Positions 32,371 to 41,408 are shown, counted from the stretch's first letter. The stretch is 64,000 bases of DNA from Streptomyces spinosus (GCF_020400655.1 NZ_JAINRC010000010.1:1-64000), one strand, 5' to 3'. The notes: generated by a model from the letters alone, not told the origin. A program made the numbers and translations.

Positions 32371-33270
32371 TCACCGCCGTTCGGGCACGACCGCGACCGG
32401 GCACTGGGCGTGGTGGAGGAGGGCGTGGCCCACCCGGCCGACCTGGAGTCCGAAGTGCCCCTTGCCGCGTCGTGCCCCGACGATCACGAGGTCCGCCGCG
32501 GCCGACCGGCCCACGAGGACCTTGCCGGGCGGTCCCTCGGCGGCCGCCGGACGCGTCCGGACACGCGGATGCTCTACGGCCGCGGCCGTGAGCCGGGCGT
32601 CGACGACGGACGACGCGTGTTCCCGGGACGTGTCGAGCGGTCCTTCGGCCTGCACCCGGTTCGCGCTCTCGTCATGGCCTGGCCCGCGCCCGGCGCGCAC
32701 GATGTCGAGGACACAGCCGCGCGCCTCGGCCTCCCGGAAGGCGAAACGGACGGCTTCCACGCCGGTGCCGGCCTCGCCGAGGCCTAGCAGGATGCGCCCG
32801 TGCGCACCCGCCAGGCCGACCCGGTCGCCGCGGACCACGATCGTCGGGCAGGGGGCTCGGGCCGCCACGGCCAGGCCCACCGACCCGAGCAGCAGCCCCC
32901 TCAGCTCGCCGCGGCCCCGTGAACCGGTCACCAGCGCGAAGGCCGTGCCGCCCTCGCGCACCAGGGCCGCCGTCGCCTCCTCGGGGACGATGCCGGTGGT
33001 GATCTTCACCTCCGGGTCGCGCCGTCGCGCCCGGTCGGCCGCCGAGGCCACGACGTCCTCGGCCAGCACCTGCTCGGAGGGCCGGTCCGGACCCGCCGGG
33101 GACAGGCCGGCCTCGTAGCGCTCCCACAGGGAGGCGTGGACCAGTCTGAGCGGGAGACCGTGGCGGGCGGCTTCGTCCACGGCCCAGTCGACCGCGACGA
33201 GGCTCGGCTCCGATCCGTCGACTCCCACGACCAGAGGGAGGAGCATCGTCCCCGCCGCCATCGTCCCCAC
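32371..33270 (-). CDS. Tandem universal stress protein (UspA family)
   Basis: A 299-residue protein with two UspA domains. The first (about 12-150) begins LPLVVGVDGSEPSLVAVDWA and has the nucleotide loop GSRGRGELRGLLLGSVG. The second (about 160-295) begins ILLGLGEAGTGVEAVRFAFR and has GARRGKGHFGLQVGRVGHAL, ending CPVAVVPERR. Both loops resemble the G-x2-G-x9-G(S/T) ATP-binding motif. Start choice is uncertain: GTG 33270, ATG 33261 and ATG 33246 are all in frame, with AGGAAAGG upstream of the first. In actinobacteria double-Usp proteins accumulate under hypoxia and stationary phase. It follows the phosphoketolase on the same strand. Confidence 0.88.
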   Translation of the reverse strand: MGTMAAGTMLLPLVVGVDGSEPSLVAVDWAVDEAARHGLPLRLVHASLWERYEAGLSPAGPDRPSEQVLAEDVVASAADRARRRDPEVKITTGIVPEEATAALVREGGTAFALVTGSRGRGELRGLLLGSVGLAVAARAPCPTIVVRGDRVGLAGAHGRILLGLGEAGTGVEAVRFAFREAEARGCVLDIVRAGRGPGHDESANRVQAEGPLDTSREHASSVVDARLTAAAVEHPRVRTRPAAAEGPPGKVLVGRSAAADLVIVGARRGKGHFGLQVGRVGHALLHHAQCPVAVVPERR

Positions 33271-33381
33271 CGCCTTTCCTGGGGCCGCCTGTCGCGCGGC
33301 ACACCGCGAGGGCGCCGTACCACAACCTCATGGTCCCCCATCCGCACCGCGGCTGCCCGTACCGCCGGTGACGTACGGGAA

Positions 33382-33413
33382 GAGGGCCCCGGCGATGCCG
33401 CGCCGGGGCCCTC
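33382..33413 (-). terminator. Hairpin downstream of the phosphoketolase gene
   Basis: A perfect 13-bp GC stem (33382-33394 with 33401-33413, GAGGGCCCCGGCG on the plus strand) encloses a 6-nt loop, 13 bp after the phosphoketolase stop. It separates the phosphoketolase from the stress-protein gene. Confidence 0.75.
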
Positions 33414-33425
33414 CCTCGAGGCGGC

Positions 33426-35810
33426 TCAGCCGTCCCACGTCCAGTCGGCGACCTCGGGCAGGTCCATGCCGTGTTCCCGGATGTGGACGTGGTGGCGCTG
33501 GCGGGCGTCCTCCATGTGCTGGCGTACGGCGGCCGCGCGGACGGCGAGGCCGGGGACGCGGTCGACGACGTCCATGACCAGGCGGTAGCGGTCCAGGTCG
33601 TTGCGGACCACCATGTCGAAGGGGGTGGTCGTGGTGCCGATCTCCTTGTAGCCGCGCACGTGCAGATGGCGGTGCCCGGTACGGCGGTAGGCCAGGCGGT
33701 GGATGAGCCAGGGGTAGCCGTGGTACGCGAAGATCACCGGCTTGTCGGCGGTGAAGAGGCCGTCGTACTCGAAGTCGCTCATGCCGTGCGGGTGTTCCCC
33801 GCTCGGCAGCAGTCGGGCGATGTCGACCACGTTGACCACGCGCACGGCCAGGTCGGGCAGGTGCCGGCGCAGCAACTGGGCCGCGGCGAGAACCTCCTGG
33901 GTCGGCACGTCGCCCGCGCACGCGAGCACCACGTCCGGTTCCCGCGTGCCGTCCTCGCTGCCGGCCCACTCCCAGATGCCGGCGCCCCGGGCGCAGTGGA
34001 CCTTCGCCTCCTCCATCGAAAGCCAGTCGAAGCAGGGCTGTTTGCCCGCCACGATCACGTTGACGTAGTCGCGGCTGCGCAGGGCATGGTCGGCCACGGA
34101 CAGCAGTGTGTTCGCGTCCGGCGGGAAGTACACCCGTACCGCCTCGGGACTCTTGTTCATGATGTGGTCCACGAAGCCGGGGTCCTGGTGGGAGAAGCCG
34201 TTGTGGTCCTGCCGCCACACGTGGGAGGTGAGGAGGTAGTTCAGGGAGGCGACGGGAGCGCGCCAGGACAGGCGGCGGGTGGTGCGCAGCCACTTGATGT
34301 GCTGGTTGACCATCGAGTCCACGATGTGCACGAAGGCCTCGTAGCAGGAGAACAGCCCGTGCCGGCCCGTGAGGAGGTAGCCCTCCAGCCAGCCCTGGCA
34401 GGTGTGCTCCGAGAGGATCTCCATCACCCGGCCGTGGCGGTCGAGGTGCTCGTCCACGTCGAGGACGGCGGCCTGCCAGGCCTTGCCGCTGGCCGCGTAG
34501 ACGGCCTGGAGCCGGTTGGAGGCGGTCTCGTCGGGACCGACGAGACGGAAGTCGCGGCGGTCGGAGGTCGCCCGCATGACGTCCTCGAGCATGTCGCCGA
34601 ACACACGTGTGGGTTCGTGCAGGGTGGCGCCGTGCTTGTCCACCTCGACGGCGTACTTCTCCAGGGGCGGAAGAGGCAGTTCCCGCAGGAGGAGGCCGCC
34701 GTTGGCGTGCGGAGTGGCACCGAGCCGCCGGGCACCCTCCGGGACGCACGCCAATACGTGTGCGCGGGGGGTGCCGTGCTCGTCGAACAGTTCCCCGGGA
34801 CGGTAGGAGCGCAGCCACTGTTCCAGTTGCCGCAGGTGTTCCGGGTTGTCCCGCACGGCGGCCAGCGGCACCTGGTGCGCGCGCCAGGTGCCCTCGACCG
34901 GCAGTCCGTCCACCTCGGCGGGACCGGTCCAGCCCTTGGGGGTGCGCAGCACGATCACGGGCCAGCGGGGCCGGTCCGTGGCCCCGTCCTCGCGGGCGGC
35001 ACGCTGGAAGCCGGCGATGCGGTCGGCCGCGCGGTCCATCGCCGCGGCCATCGCGCGGTGGACGGCTGTCGGGTCGTCACCGGTGACGTGGATGGGGTCG
35101 TGGCCGTAGCCGCGCAGGAGTTCGTCCAGTTCGGCTTCCGGGAGCCGGGCCAGCACCGTCGGATTGGCGATCTTGTAGCCGTTCAGGTGCAGGATCGGCA
35201 GTACGGCGCCGTCGCGGACCGGGTCGAGGAACTTGTTGGAGTGCCAGGAGGCGGCCAGCGGCCCGGTCTCGGCCTCCCCGTCGCCGATCACGCAGGCGAC
35301 CAGCAGGTCCGGGTTGTCGAAGGCCGCTCCGTAGGCGTGCGACAGGGAGTAGCCGAGTTCCCCGCCCTCGTGGATGGAGCCGGGGGTCTCGGGGGCGACG
35401 TGGCTGGGCACCCCGCCCGGGAAGGAGAACTGCTTGAACAGCCGGGCCATGCCGGCCGCGTCCCGGGTGACGTCCGGGTAGGTCTCGGTGTACGACCCCT
35501 CCAGCCAGGCGTTGGCGAGTACGGCCGGGCCGCCGTGTCCGGGGCCCCAGATGCACAGCGCGTCCAGGCCGCGGGCCTTGACGAGCCGGTTGAGGTGGGT
35601 GTGCACCAGGTTCAGGCCGGGTGAGGTGCCCCAGTGGCCGAGCAGCCGCGGTTTGACGTGCTCGGGCTGGAGCGGCTCGCTCAGCAGGGGGTTGGCCATG
35701 AGGTAGATCTGGCCGACGGCGAGGTAGTTCGCGGCGCGCCAGTGGGCGTCCAGGGAGGCCAGCTCCTCGTCCGAGAGTTCGGCGGGCGCCGTGTGCGTGT
35801 CGACGGACAT
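33426..35810 (-). CDS. xfp: Xylulose-5-phosphate/fructose-6-phosphate phosphoketolase
   Basis: A 794-residue thiamine-diphosphate enzyme, full length for the family. Phosphoketolases split xylulose-5-P or fructose-6-P with phosphate into acetyl-P and an aldose-P. Visible motifs: YLAVGQIYLMANPLL, LGHWGTSPGLNLVHTHLNRL, GPGHGGPAVLANAWLEGSYT, the ThDP-binding GDGEAETGPLAASW followed by NKFLDP and HLNGYKIANPTVLAR, and in the second half QDHNGFSHQDPGFVDH. The C-terminus ends LPEVADWTWDG. ATG 35810 follows AAGGGA by 6 nt. It gives a carbon shunt to acetyl-P/acetate and is often co-regulated with stress proteins, which fits the adjacent Usp gene. Confidence 0.95.
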   Translation of the reverse strand: MSVDTHTAPAELSDEELASLDAHWRAANYLAVGQIYLMANPLLSEPLQPEHVKPRLLGHWGTSPGLNLVHTHLNRLVKARGLDALCIWGPGHGGPAVLANAWLEGSYTETYPDVTRDAAGMARLFKQFSFPGGVPSHVAPETPGSIHEGGELGYSLSHAYGAAFDNPDLLVACVIGDGEAETGPLAASWHSNKFLDPVRDGAVLPILHLNGYKIANPTVLARLPEAELDELLRGYGHDPIHVTGDDPTAVHRAMAAAMDRAADRIAGFQRAAREDGATDRPRWPVIVLRTPKGWTGPAEVDGLPVEGTWRAHQVPLAAVRDNPEHLRQLEQWLRSYRPGELFDEHGTPRAHVLACVPEGARRLGATPHANGGLLLRELPLPPLEKYAVEVDKHGATLHEPTRVFGDMLEDVMRATSDRRDFRLVGPDETASNRLQAVYAASGKAWQAAVLDVDEHLDRHGRVMEILSEHTCQGWLEGYLLTGRHGLFSCYEAFVHIVDSMVNQHIKWLRTTRRLSWRAPVASLNYLLTSHVWRQDHNGFSHQDPGFVDHIMNKSPEAVRVYFPPDANTLLSVADHALRSRDYVNVIVAGKQPCFDWLSMEEAKVHCARGAGIWEWAGSEDGTREPDVVLACAGDVPTQEVLAAAQLLRRHLPDLAVRVVNVVDIARLLPSGEHPHGMSDFEYDGLFTADKPVIFAYHGYPWLIHRLAYRRTGHRHLHVRGYKEIGTTTTPFDMVVRNDLDRYRLVMDVVDRVPGLAVRAAAVRQHMEDARQRHHVHIREHGMDLPEVADWTWDG

Positions 35811-36290
35811 CCGGATCCCTTTCGTGTCGGGACGGCGTTCGGGGGCTTCGTGCGTCTCGGCCTGTGCAGGACCACCTTCCATCGGCGCGCGGGGTTCCCG
35901 ACAGGGCCGTTCGGGCCACCGGGGGCGCCGTGGACGCTCCCGGTGGGACCCGACGGCCCCGGCCGCCACCCGGTCGGACCACCCGTGCGGTCGGTCGGCG
36001 GTGCGGCGCGGCCCCCGGGGTGACGGGAGATCCGTCGGTCACCCACCTCGGCCGTGCGCCGCCCCCGTGCGCCGGCCATGCCGACCCGCCCGCAGGGGAG
36101 ATCAGTCGGAGGAGCAGGCAACTGAGCACCGTCTCCCGGGTGTTCACCCACCGCGTGCGTGATCGGCGCCGCCCGGCGTCCTGGGGTGACGTCTGACCGG
36201 GGGGCGCCCGCGAAGTGGTCACCGTGCGGGCCGACAGGTCTCCGCCCATGCTGGAGGTGAGGGGGTGTGACGGCGGAGGAGGTAGTGAGG
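35811..36290. promoter_or_regulatory. Divergent promoter region, phosphoketolase / ferredoxin operon
   Basis: This 480-bp gap between divergent starts contains no convincing gene. GGGCCGTTCGGGCC (around 35904-35920) is a repeat-like element but not a true inverted repeat, so it is not called an operator. A GGAGGAGGTAGTGAGG stretch provides the ferredoxin ribosome-binding site. Confidence 0.4.
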
Positions 36291-36500
36291 ATGCGAACCG
36301 TTGTCGATCTCACGCGCTGCCAGGGGTACGCACAGTGCGTGTTCCTCGCGCCGGGCGTGTTCGAGCTGCACGGCGAGGAAGGCCTTCTCTACGCCACGGC
36401 CGTACCCGAGGACCAGGAGGACCGCGTGCGCCAGGCCGCCGCGGCCTGCCCGGTGCAGGCCATACTCCTGGGCGAAGAGGTGAGCATCGGTGCCCGCTGA
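36291..36500 (+). CDS. P450-type [3Fe-4S] ferredoxin
   Basis: A 69-residue acidic ferredoxin. The iron-sulfur motif is TRCQGYAQCVFLAP (Cys10, Cys16) with ACPVQAI (Cys53). The second Cys of a normal 4Fe site is replaced by a residue in the GYA stretch, giving the three-Cys C-x5-C...C-P pattern of P450-partner 3Fe-4S ferredoxins. Start ATG 36291 is preferred to an upstream GTG (36267) because of the AGGAGGT box 7 nt before it. Its last 11 bases overlap the ferredoxin reductase start, and a P450 follows, so the electron path reductase-ferredoxin-P450 is encoded in order. Confidence 0.92.
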   Translation: MRTVVDLTRCQGYAQCVFLAPGVFELHGEEGLLYATAVPEDQEDRVRQAAAACPVQAILLGEEVSIGAR

Positions 36501-37845
36501 CCTCAAGGAGGGCCGCATCGTCGTCGTCGGTGCGTCGCTGGCCGGCTTGCGGGCCGCGGAAGCGCTGCGGGAGGAAGGCTTCACCGGTTCACTGACCGTG
36601 GTCGGGGACGAACCGCACGCACCCTACGACCGTCCGCCGCTGTCCAAGCAGGTGCTGCTCGGGCAGGCGACGGCGGAGACCACCGAGCTGCCGATGCGCC
36701 GGGATCCGGACGCCGAGTGGCGGCTGGGCGTGCGTGCGACAGGCCTCGACCTGCTGGGGAAGCGGGTACTGCTGGAGGACGGGGAGTCACTGCCGTACGA
36801 CCGGGTGCTGATCGCCACGGGAACCCGGGCGCGCCCCTGGCCCCACGAGGACGAGGCCGCGCTGGACGGGGTGTTCACCCTGCGTTCCCGTGAGGACGGC
36901 GCGGGACTCGCCGAGCGGCTCGCCGAGAGGCCGGAGCGCGTGCTCGTCATCGGCGGCGGCTTCACCGGCTCGGAGATCGCCTCGGCCTGCCGGGAGCTGG
37001 GGGTGCAGGTGACGGTCACCGAGCGCGGCCCCGCTCCGCTGGTCGGCGCACTCGGCGGCACGCTGTCGAAGCTCGCGGCCGTCATGCAGCGCAACAACGG
37101 CGTGGACCTGCGCACCGGTGTGACGGTCACCGCCCTGAACGGCAACGGATCCTTCACCGGTGCGGAGCTGTCCGACGGCAGCCGGGTCGACGCGGACGTG
37201 TGCGTCGCGGCGCTGGGAGCGATCCGCAACGTCGAGTGGCTGGCGGACTCGGGGCTCGCGGCGGGCCCGCGCGGGATCGCCTGCGACGCCGGATGCCGCG
37301 CGTTCAACATGTACGGGATCGTCACCGACGACGTCTTCGTGGCGGGCGACGTCTCCCGCTTCCCGCACCCCCTCTTCGGCTACCAGCTGCTGTCCCTCGA
37401 GCACTGGGGCAACGCGGTCGAGCAGGCCGAGGTGGCGGCCCACAACATGGTCAACCCGGGTCCCCTGCAACGCCCGCACCTGGCCGTCCCGGTGTTCTGG
37501 TCGACGCAGTTCGGACTCAACATCAAGTCCGTGGGCGTGCCCACCTACTCCGACCACGTGGTCATCGCCCAGGGCTCGCTGGAGGCGCGCCGGCTCGCCA
37601 TGGTCTACGGGTACAAGGGCCGGGTCACCGCGGCCGTCACCGTGGACATGGCCAAGTCGCTCGACTACTACCGGCACCTGATCGAGACGGCCGCCGCCTT
37701 CCCGCCCCCGCCCGGCGCAGCGGACCGGGCGATCGCGGCCGACGTCACGATCCCTTCCGACGTGCCCGACCCGTCAGTGCTGTCCCACGGCCCGACCGTC
37801 GCGCTCACCGGTCACCTTCCCGACCGCCGGCTGACCGTGGTGTAG
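36490..37845 (+). CDS. FAD-dependent ferredoxin reductase
   Basis: A 451-residue flavoprotein like the reductases of bacterial P450 and dioxygenase systems. FAD-binding GASLAGLRAAEALREEGF at the N-terminus, ERP-like PYDRPPLSKQVLL, LIATGTRARPWP, NADH-binding VLVIGGGFTGSEIASACREL and the C-terminal FAD motif DDVFVAGDVSRFPHPLFG are all present, followed by EHWGNAVEQAEVAAHNM. The C-terminal part carries an extension of about 60 residues (from PPPPGAADRAIAADV) beyond the usual end. It starts at GTG 36490 inside the ferredoxin gene. It would move electrons from NAD(P)H to the neighbouring ferredoxin. Confidence 0.92.
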   Translation: MPADLKEGRIVVVGASLAGLRAAEALREEGFTGSLTVVGDEPHAPYDRPPLSKQVLLGQATAETTELPMRRDPDAEWRLGVRATGLDLLGKRVLLEDGESLPYDRVLIATGTRARPWPHEDEAALDGVFTLRSREDGAGLAERLAERPERVLVIGGGFTGSEIASACRELGVQVTVTERGPAPLVGALGGTLSKLAAVMQRNNGVDLRTGVTVTALNGNGSFTGAELSDGSRVDADVCVAALGAIRNVEWLADSGLAAGPRGIACDAGCRAFNMYGIVTDDVFVAGDVSRFPHPLFGYQLLSLEHWGNAVEQAEVAAHNMVNPGPLQRPHLAVPVFWSTQFGLNIKSVGVPTYSDHVVIAQGSLEARRLAMVYGYKGRVTAAVTVDMAKSLDYYRHLIETAAAFPPPPGAADRAIAADVTIPSDVPDPSVLSHGPTVALTGHLPDRRLTVV

Positions 37846-37876
37846 CCCACGTCCCGCTCGACCACGAGGAGCCGCC

Positions 37877-39061
37877 ATGGCCTCCGAGACCCTCCTGGCA
37901 CGCATCACCGACTACTCCAGCCGCCCCGACCCGTACCCGCTGTACGCGGAACTGCGCGAGGCCGGTCCCGTGGTCCGGCAGGCCGACGGCAGCTATCTGG
38001 TCGGTACCTACCACGAGATCGCCGCCCTCCTCCACGACCCGCGGATGAGCGTCGATCCCCGCACCCGCGGCGCGGAGGCGCAGCAACTGCCGTTCCTGCG
38101 GCTCGACGACCCCGAGCACCACAGACTGCGCACCCTGGCCATGCGGCCCTTCGGTCCGCCGCACACTCCCCACCGCGTCGACGGCATGCGCGAGGAGATC
38201 GACCGGATCACCCGGGAACTGCTGGACTCCCTGGGGGCAGGCGAGCGGATCGACCTCGTCGACGACTTCGCCTACCCGCTGCCCGTCACGGTCATCTGCC
38301 GCCTGCTCGGCGTGCCCCGTGAGGACGAGCCGCTGTTCCGGGCCTGGTCCGACGCCCTCGTCGCCGCCGCCGACGTCAGGCCCGGCTCGGACACCACCGA
38401 GACCGACAAGGCCGGTGAGCAGGCGAAGATGGAGATGGGCGGCTACCTGGTCAACCTCGCCGAACAGCGCCGCGGCAAACCCAGCGACGACATGCTCTCC
38501 GCCTTCGTCAACGAACCCGACCCGGCTCTGCGGCTCAGTCGGGAGGAACTCGCGGAAACGGCGATCCTGCTGCTCATCGCCGGGCACGAGACCACGGTCA
38601 ACCTCATCACCAACGGTGTGCTCACCCTGCTGCGCCGCCCCGACCAGCTCGACCTGCTGCGCCGCCGACCGGACCTGCTGCCCCGCGCGGTGGAGGAACT
38701 GCTGCGTTTCGAACCCCCGGTCCACATGCGCGAGCGCATCCCGCGCGCCGACGTCGACGTCGCCGGCACCACCCTCCCGGAAGGCGCGTCCGTCGTCCTG
38801 GTACTGGCCTCCGGCAACCGCGACCCCAAGCGGTTCGACGAGCCCGACCGGTTCGACCCCACCCGTCCGGACAACCAGCACTTCGGTTTCGGCAGCGGCA
38901 TCCACCTCTGCTACGGCGGCCCCCTGGCACGTATCGAGGCCTATTCCGCGCTCGGCGCCCTGCTCCCCCGCCTCGGCACCGCGCGACTGGTCGAGGACCC
39001 ACCGCCCTACCGCCAGAACGCCATGCTCCGCGGCCCCCGCCACCTGCCCCTCCATCTGTGA
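37877..39061 (+). CDS. Cytochrome P450
   Basis: A 394-residue soluble class I P450. The I-helix reads LLIAGHETTVNLIT, the K-helix ExxR is in AVEELLRFEPPVHMRERIPR, and the heme loop is FGFGSGIHLCYGGPLAR with the thiolate Cys near residue 346. LDDPEHHRLRTLAMRPF (C-helix) is also typical. It starts 31 bp after the reductase with a GAGGAGCC box, so ferredoxin, reductase and P450 form one operon. Substrate is unknown. Wording around the heme loop is closest to actinobacterial CYP107/CYP105-like enzymes that hydroxylate xenobiotics or natural products, which is only a family-level guess. Confidence 0.93.
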   Translation: MASETLLARITDYSSRPDPYPLYAELREAGPVVRQADGSYLVGTYHEIAALLHDPRMSVDPRTRGAEAQQLPFLRLDDPEHHRLRTLAMRPFGPPHTPHRVDGMREEIDRITRELLDSLGAGERIDLVDDFAYPLPVTVICRLLGVPREDEPLFRAWSDALVAAADVRPGSDTTETDKAGEQAKMEMGGYLVNLAEQRRGKPSDDMLSAFVNEPDPALRLSREELAETAILLLIAGHETTVNLITNGVLTLLRRPDQLDLLRRRPDLLPRAVEELLRFEPPVHMRERIPRADVDVAGTTLPEGASVVLVLASGNRDPKRFDEPDRFDPTRPDNQHFGFGSGIHLCYGGPLARIEAYSALGALLPRLGTARLVEDPPPYRQNAMLRGPRHLPLHL

Positions 39062-39127
39062 GGCGACCGGCCCGACGCCCGCGGCACGCGTGCCCGGCAC
39101 GGGTGCCGCTCGGCGTAACCTCTTCCT

Positions 39128-40084
39128 GTGCCGCCCTCCCGCCTCCGTCGCGTCGCCGTCCTCGTGCTCGGGGGCGCGAAGCCACTGGATGTCGGCATTC
39201 CCGCGCAGGTCTTCACCACGCGCGCGAGCATGCCGTACGAGGTGCGGGTGTGCGGGGCGGCACCCGGTCTCGTGACCGGCGGCGACGGCCTCGCCTACTA
39301 CGTCGCCCACGGCCTCGACGCGCTCGCGTGGGCCGACATCGTCTTCGTCCCCGGCTACCGGTTCCCGGACCGCGAGGACCCTCCGCAAGCCGTGATCGAC
39401 GCACTGATCGCCGCCCACGACCGGGGCGCGCGGCTCGCCGCCATCTCGACCGGGGCCTTCGCCCTCGCCGCCACGGGGCTGCTCGCGGGCAAGCGTGCCA
39501 CGACGCACTGGCACTACGCGCGCGCCCTCGCGGCCAGGCACCCGCTCGTCCAGGTCGACGAGAACGTGCTGTTCGTCGACGAGGGCAGCGTCCTCACCTC
39601 GGCCGGCGCCGCCTCCGGCATCGACCTGTGCCTGCACATCCTGCGCGGCGACCTCGGAGTGGCCGCGTCCAACCACGCGGCCCGGCGTCTGGTCGCGGCC
39701 CCCTACCGCAGCGGCGGCCAGGCCCAGTACGTGCCGCGCAGCGTCCCCGAGCCACTCGGCGAACGGTTCACCGCCACCCGCGAGTGGGCGCTGCACCGGC
39801 TCGGTGAACCCCTCACCCTCGACACGATGGCGCGGCAGGCGGGGGTCTCGCCCCGCACGTTCTCCCGGCGCTTCGTCGAGGAGACCGGATACACGCCGAT
39901 GCAGTGGGTGATGCGCGCCCGCATCGACCTGGCCCGCGAACTGCTGGAACGCTCGCAGCGCGGCGTCGAGCAGATCGCCGCCGACGTCGGCCTCGGCACC
40001 GGCGCGAACCTGCGACTGCACTTCCAGCGCATCCTCGGCACCACTCCGAGCGAATACCGGCGCACCTTCACCCGCGGCGAGTGA
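39128..40084 (+). CDS. GlxA-family AraC regulator (DJ-1/PfpI + HTH), elbow Cys absent
   Basis: A 318-residue regulator with an N-terminal DJ-1/PfpI-like domain (VAVLVLGGAKPLDVGIPAQV, VFVPGYRFPDR) and a C-terminal AraC DNA-binding domain (LDTMARQAGVSPRTFSRRFV, ADVGLGTGANLRLHFQRILG, TTPSEYRRTF). At the nucleophile elbow it reads AAISTGAFALAATGLLAGKR, so the Cys seen in many family members (and in the homologue at 51934) is replaced. The DJ-1 domain is therefore more likely a ligand sensor than an enzyme. It starts at GTG 39128. It could control the P450 operon before it or the GAPDH gene 148 bp after it. Confidence 0.88.
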   Translation: MPPSRLRRVAVLVLGGAKPLDVGIPAQVFTTRASMPYEVRVCGAAPGLVTGGDGLAYYVAHGLDALAWADIVFVPGYRFPDREDPPQAVIDALIAAHDRGARLAAISTGAFALAATGLLAGKRATTHWHYARALAARHPLVQVDENVLFVDEGSVLTSAGAASGIDLCLHILRGDLGVAASNHAARRLVAAPYRSGGQAQYVPRSVPEPLGERFTATREWALHRLGEPLTLDTMARQAGVSPRTFSRRFVEETGYTPMQWVMRARIDLARELLERSQRGVEQIAADVGLGTGANLRLHFQRILGTTPSEYRRTFTRGE

Positions 40085-40117
40085 CCCACGGGGGCACCAC
40101 GCCCGTCAGGGAGTCCC

Positions 40118-40158
40118 GGCGAGATCCCCGTGAGCCCGGCCTGGCGAGATCCTTGTGA
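40118..40158 (+). promoter_or_regulatory. Direct repeats upstream of GAPDH
   Basis: GGCGAGATCC followed by GTGA occurs at 40118-40132 and again at 40143-40158, 25 bp apart (about two and a half helical turns, spacer sequence GTGAGCCC-like). Paired direct sites of this kind are typical for AraC-family activators, and a GlxA regulator is encoded immediately upstream. Confidence 0.45.
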
Positions 40159-40232
40159 ACCGTGGCGATCCCGCCACTGTCGGCGGCTCGGCCCGCGGAC
40201 GAGTCTGGTGGCGAAAGGAAGGGACACCACAC

Positions 40233-41231
40233 ATGACTCGCATCGCCATCAACGGATTCGGCCGCATCGGACGCAATGTGCTGCGCGCGCTGCTGGAACG
40301 CGACAGTGCCCTGGAGATCGTGGCCGTCAACGATCTGACGGAGCCCGCCGCGCTCGCCCGGCTGCTCGCCTTCGACAGCACGGCCGGCCGGCTCGGCCGC
40401 CCGGTGACCGTCGACGGTGACGCCCTCGTCGTCGACGGCCGGCGCATCACGGTGCTGGCCGAACGTGAACCGGCGCGCCTGCCCTGGGCCGAACTCGGTG
40501 TCGACATCGTCCTGGAGGCCACCGGCCGCTTCACCTCGGCCAAGGCCGCCGGCGCCCACCTCGACGCCGGCGCGAAGAAGGTCCTGGTCGGCGCGCCGTC
40601 GGACGGCGCCGATGTCACGCTCGCGTTCGGGGTCAACACCGACGCCTACGACCCGGCCGCGCACACGATCGTCTCGAACGCCTCCTGCACCACCAACGCG
40701 CTCGCCCCGCTGGCCGCGGTCCTTGACGAACTCGCCGGTATCGAGCACGGGTTCATGACGACGGTGCACGCCTACACGCAGGAGCAGAACCTGCAGGACG
40801 GCCCGCACCGTGACCCCCGTCGCGCCCGGGCCGCCGGCGTCAACATCGTGCCGACCACGACCGGTGCCGCCAAGGCGATCGGCCTGGTGCTGCCCAACCT
40901 CGAAGGCAGGCTGTCGGGCGACTCGATCCGCGTACCGGTGCCGGTGGGGTCGATCGTCGAGCTCAACACGACCGTCGCCCGCGACGTGACGCGCGACGAG
41001 GTGCTGGCCGCCTACCGCGCCGCGGCGGAGGGTCCGCTCGCGGGCATCCTCGAGTACTCGGACGACCCGCTCGTGTCGTCCGACATCACGGGCAACCCCG
41101 CGTCGTCGATCTTCGACTCGGCCCTCACCCGCGTGGACGGCCGCCACATCAAGGTGGTCGCCTGGTACGACAACGAGTGGGGATTCTCGAACCGGGTGAT
41201 CGACACCCTGGAGTTCCTCGCCACCCGCTGA
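40233..41231 (+). CDS. gap: Glyceraldehyde-3-phosphate dehydrogenase
   Basis: A 332-residue GAPDH, full length. NAD-binding INGFGRIGRNVLRALLE, catalytic SNASCTTNALAPLAAVLDE with the nucleophile Cys, HAYTQEQNLQDGPHRDPRRA, NIVPTTTGAAKAIGLVLPNL and the C-terminal VVAWYDNEWGFSNRVIDTLE are all present. It converts glyceraldehyde-3-P to 1,3-bisphosphoglycerate. GAAAGGAAGGG lies 9 nt before ATG 40233. It is monocistronic, without the pgk-tpi genes that accompany the glycolytic copy, and follows a GlxA regulator. It is probably an accessory isozyme. Streptomycetes use such copies as inhibitor-insensitive variants (pentalenolactone case) or under special growth conditions; neither is shown here. Confidence 0.94.
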   Translation: MTRIAINGFGRIGRNVLRALLERDSALEIVAVNDLTEPAALARLLAFDSTAGRLGRPVTVDGDALVVDGRRITVLAEREPARLPWAELGVDIVLEATGRFTSAKAAGAHLDAGAKKVLVGAPSDGADVTLAFGVNTDAYDPAAHTIVSNASCTTNALAPLAAVLDELAGIEHGFMTTVHAYTQEQNLQDGPHRDPRRARAAGVNIVPTTTGAAKAIGLVLPNLEGRLSGDSIRVPVPVGSIVELNTTVARDVTRDEVLAAYRAAAEGPLAGILEYSDDPLVSSDITGNPASSIFDSALTRVDGRHIKVVAWYDNEWGFSNRVIDTLEFLATR

Positions 41232-41408
41232 CACGGGGAGGGCGGGACGGTGGCCGGCGGTGCCCCGGCGGGCCGGCGACAGGGCCGGTGCCGGGGCTGT
41301 CGGCCCTGTGTCGGCGGCGTGTCGGCGGGACGTCGGCGGCGTCTGCGACCTTTCCCCCATCCTGCCGGGTGCCCATCCGGCAGACGTGCGGAAAGGCAAG
41401 GAACCACC

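Noticed and set aside
35904..35920. GGGCCGTTCGGGCC as a possible DevR/OsdR box before the phosphoketolase
   Set aside because: It is a direct-repeat-like element rather than the inverted repeat expected, so it is not called.
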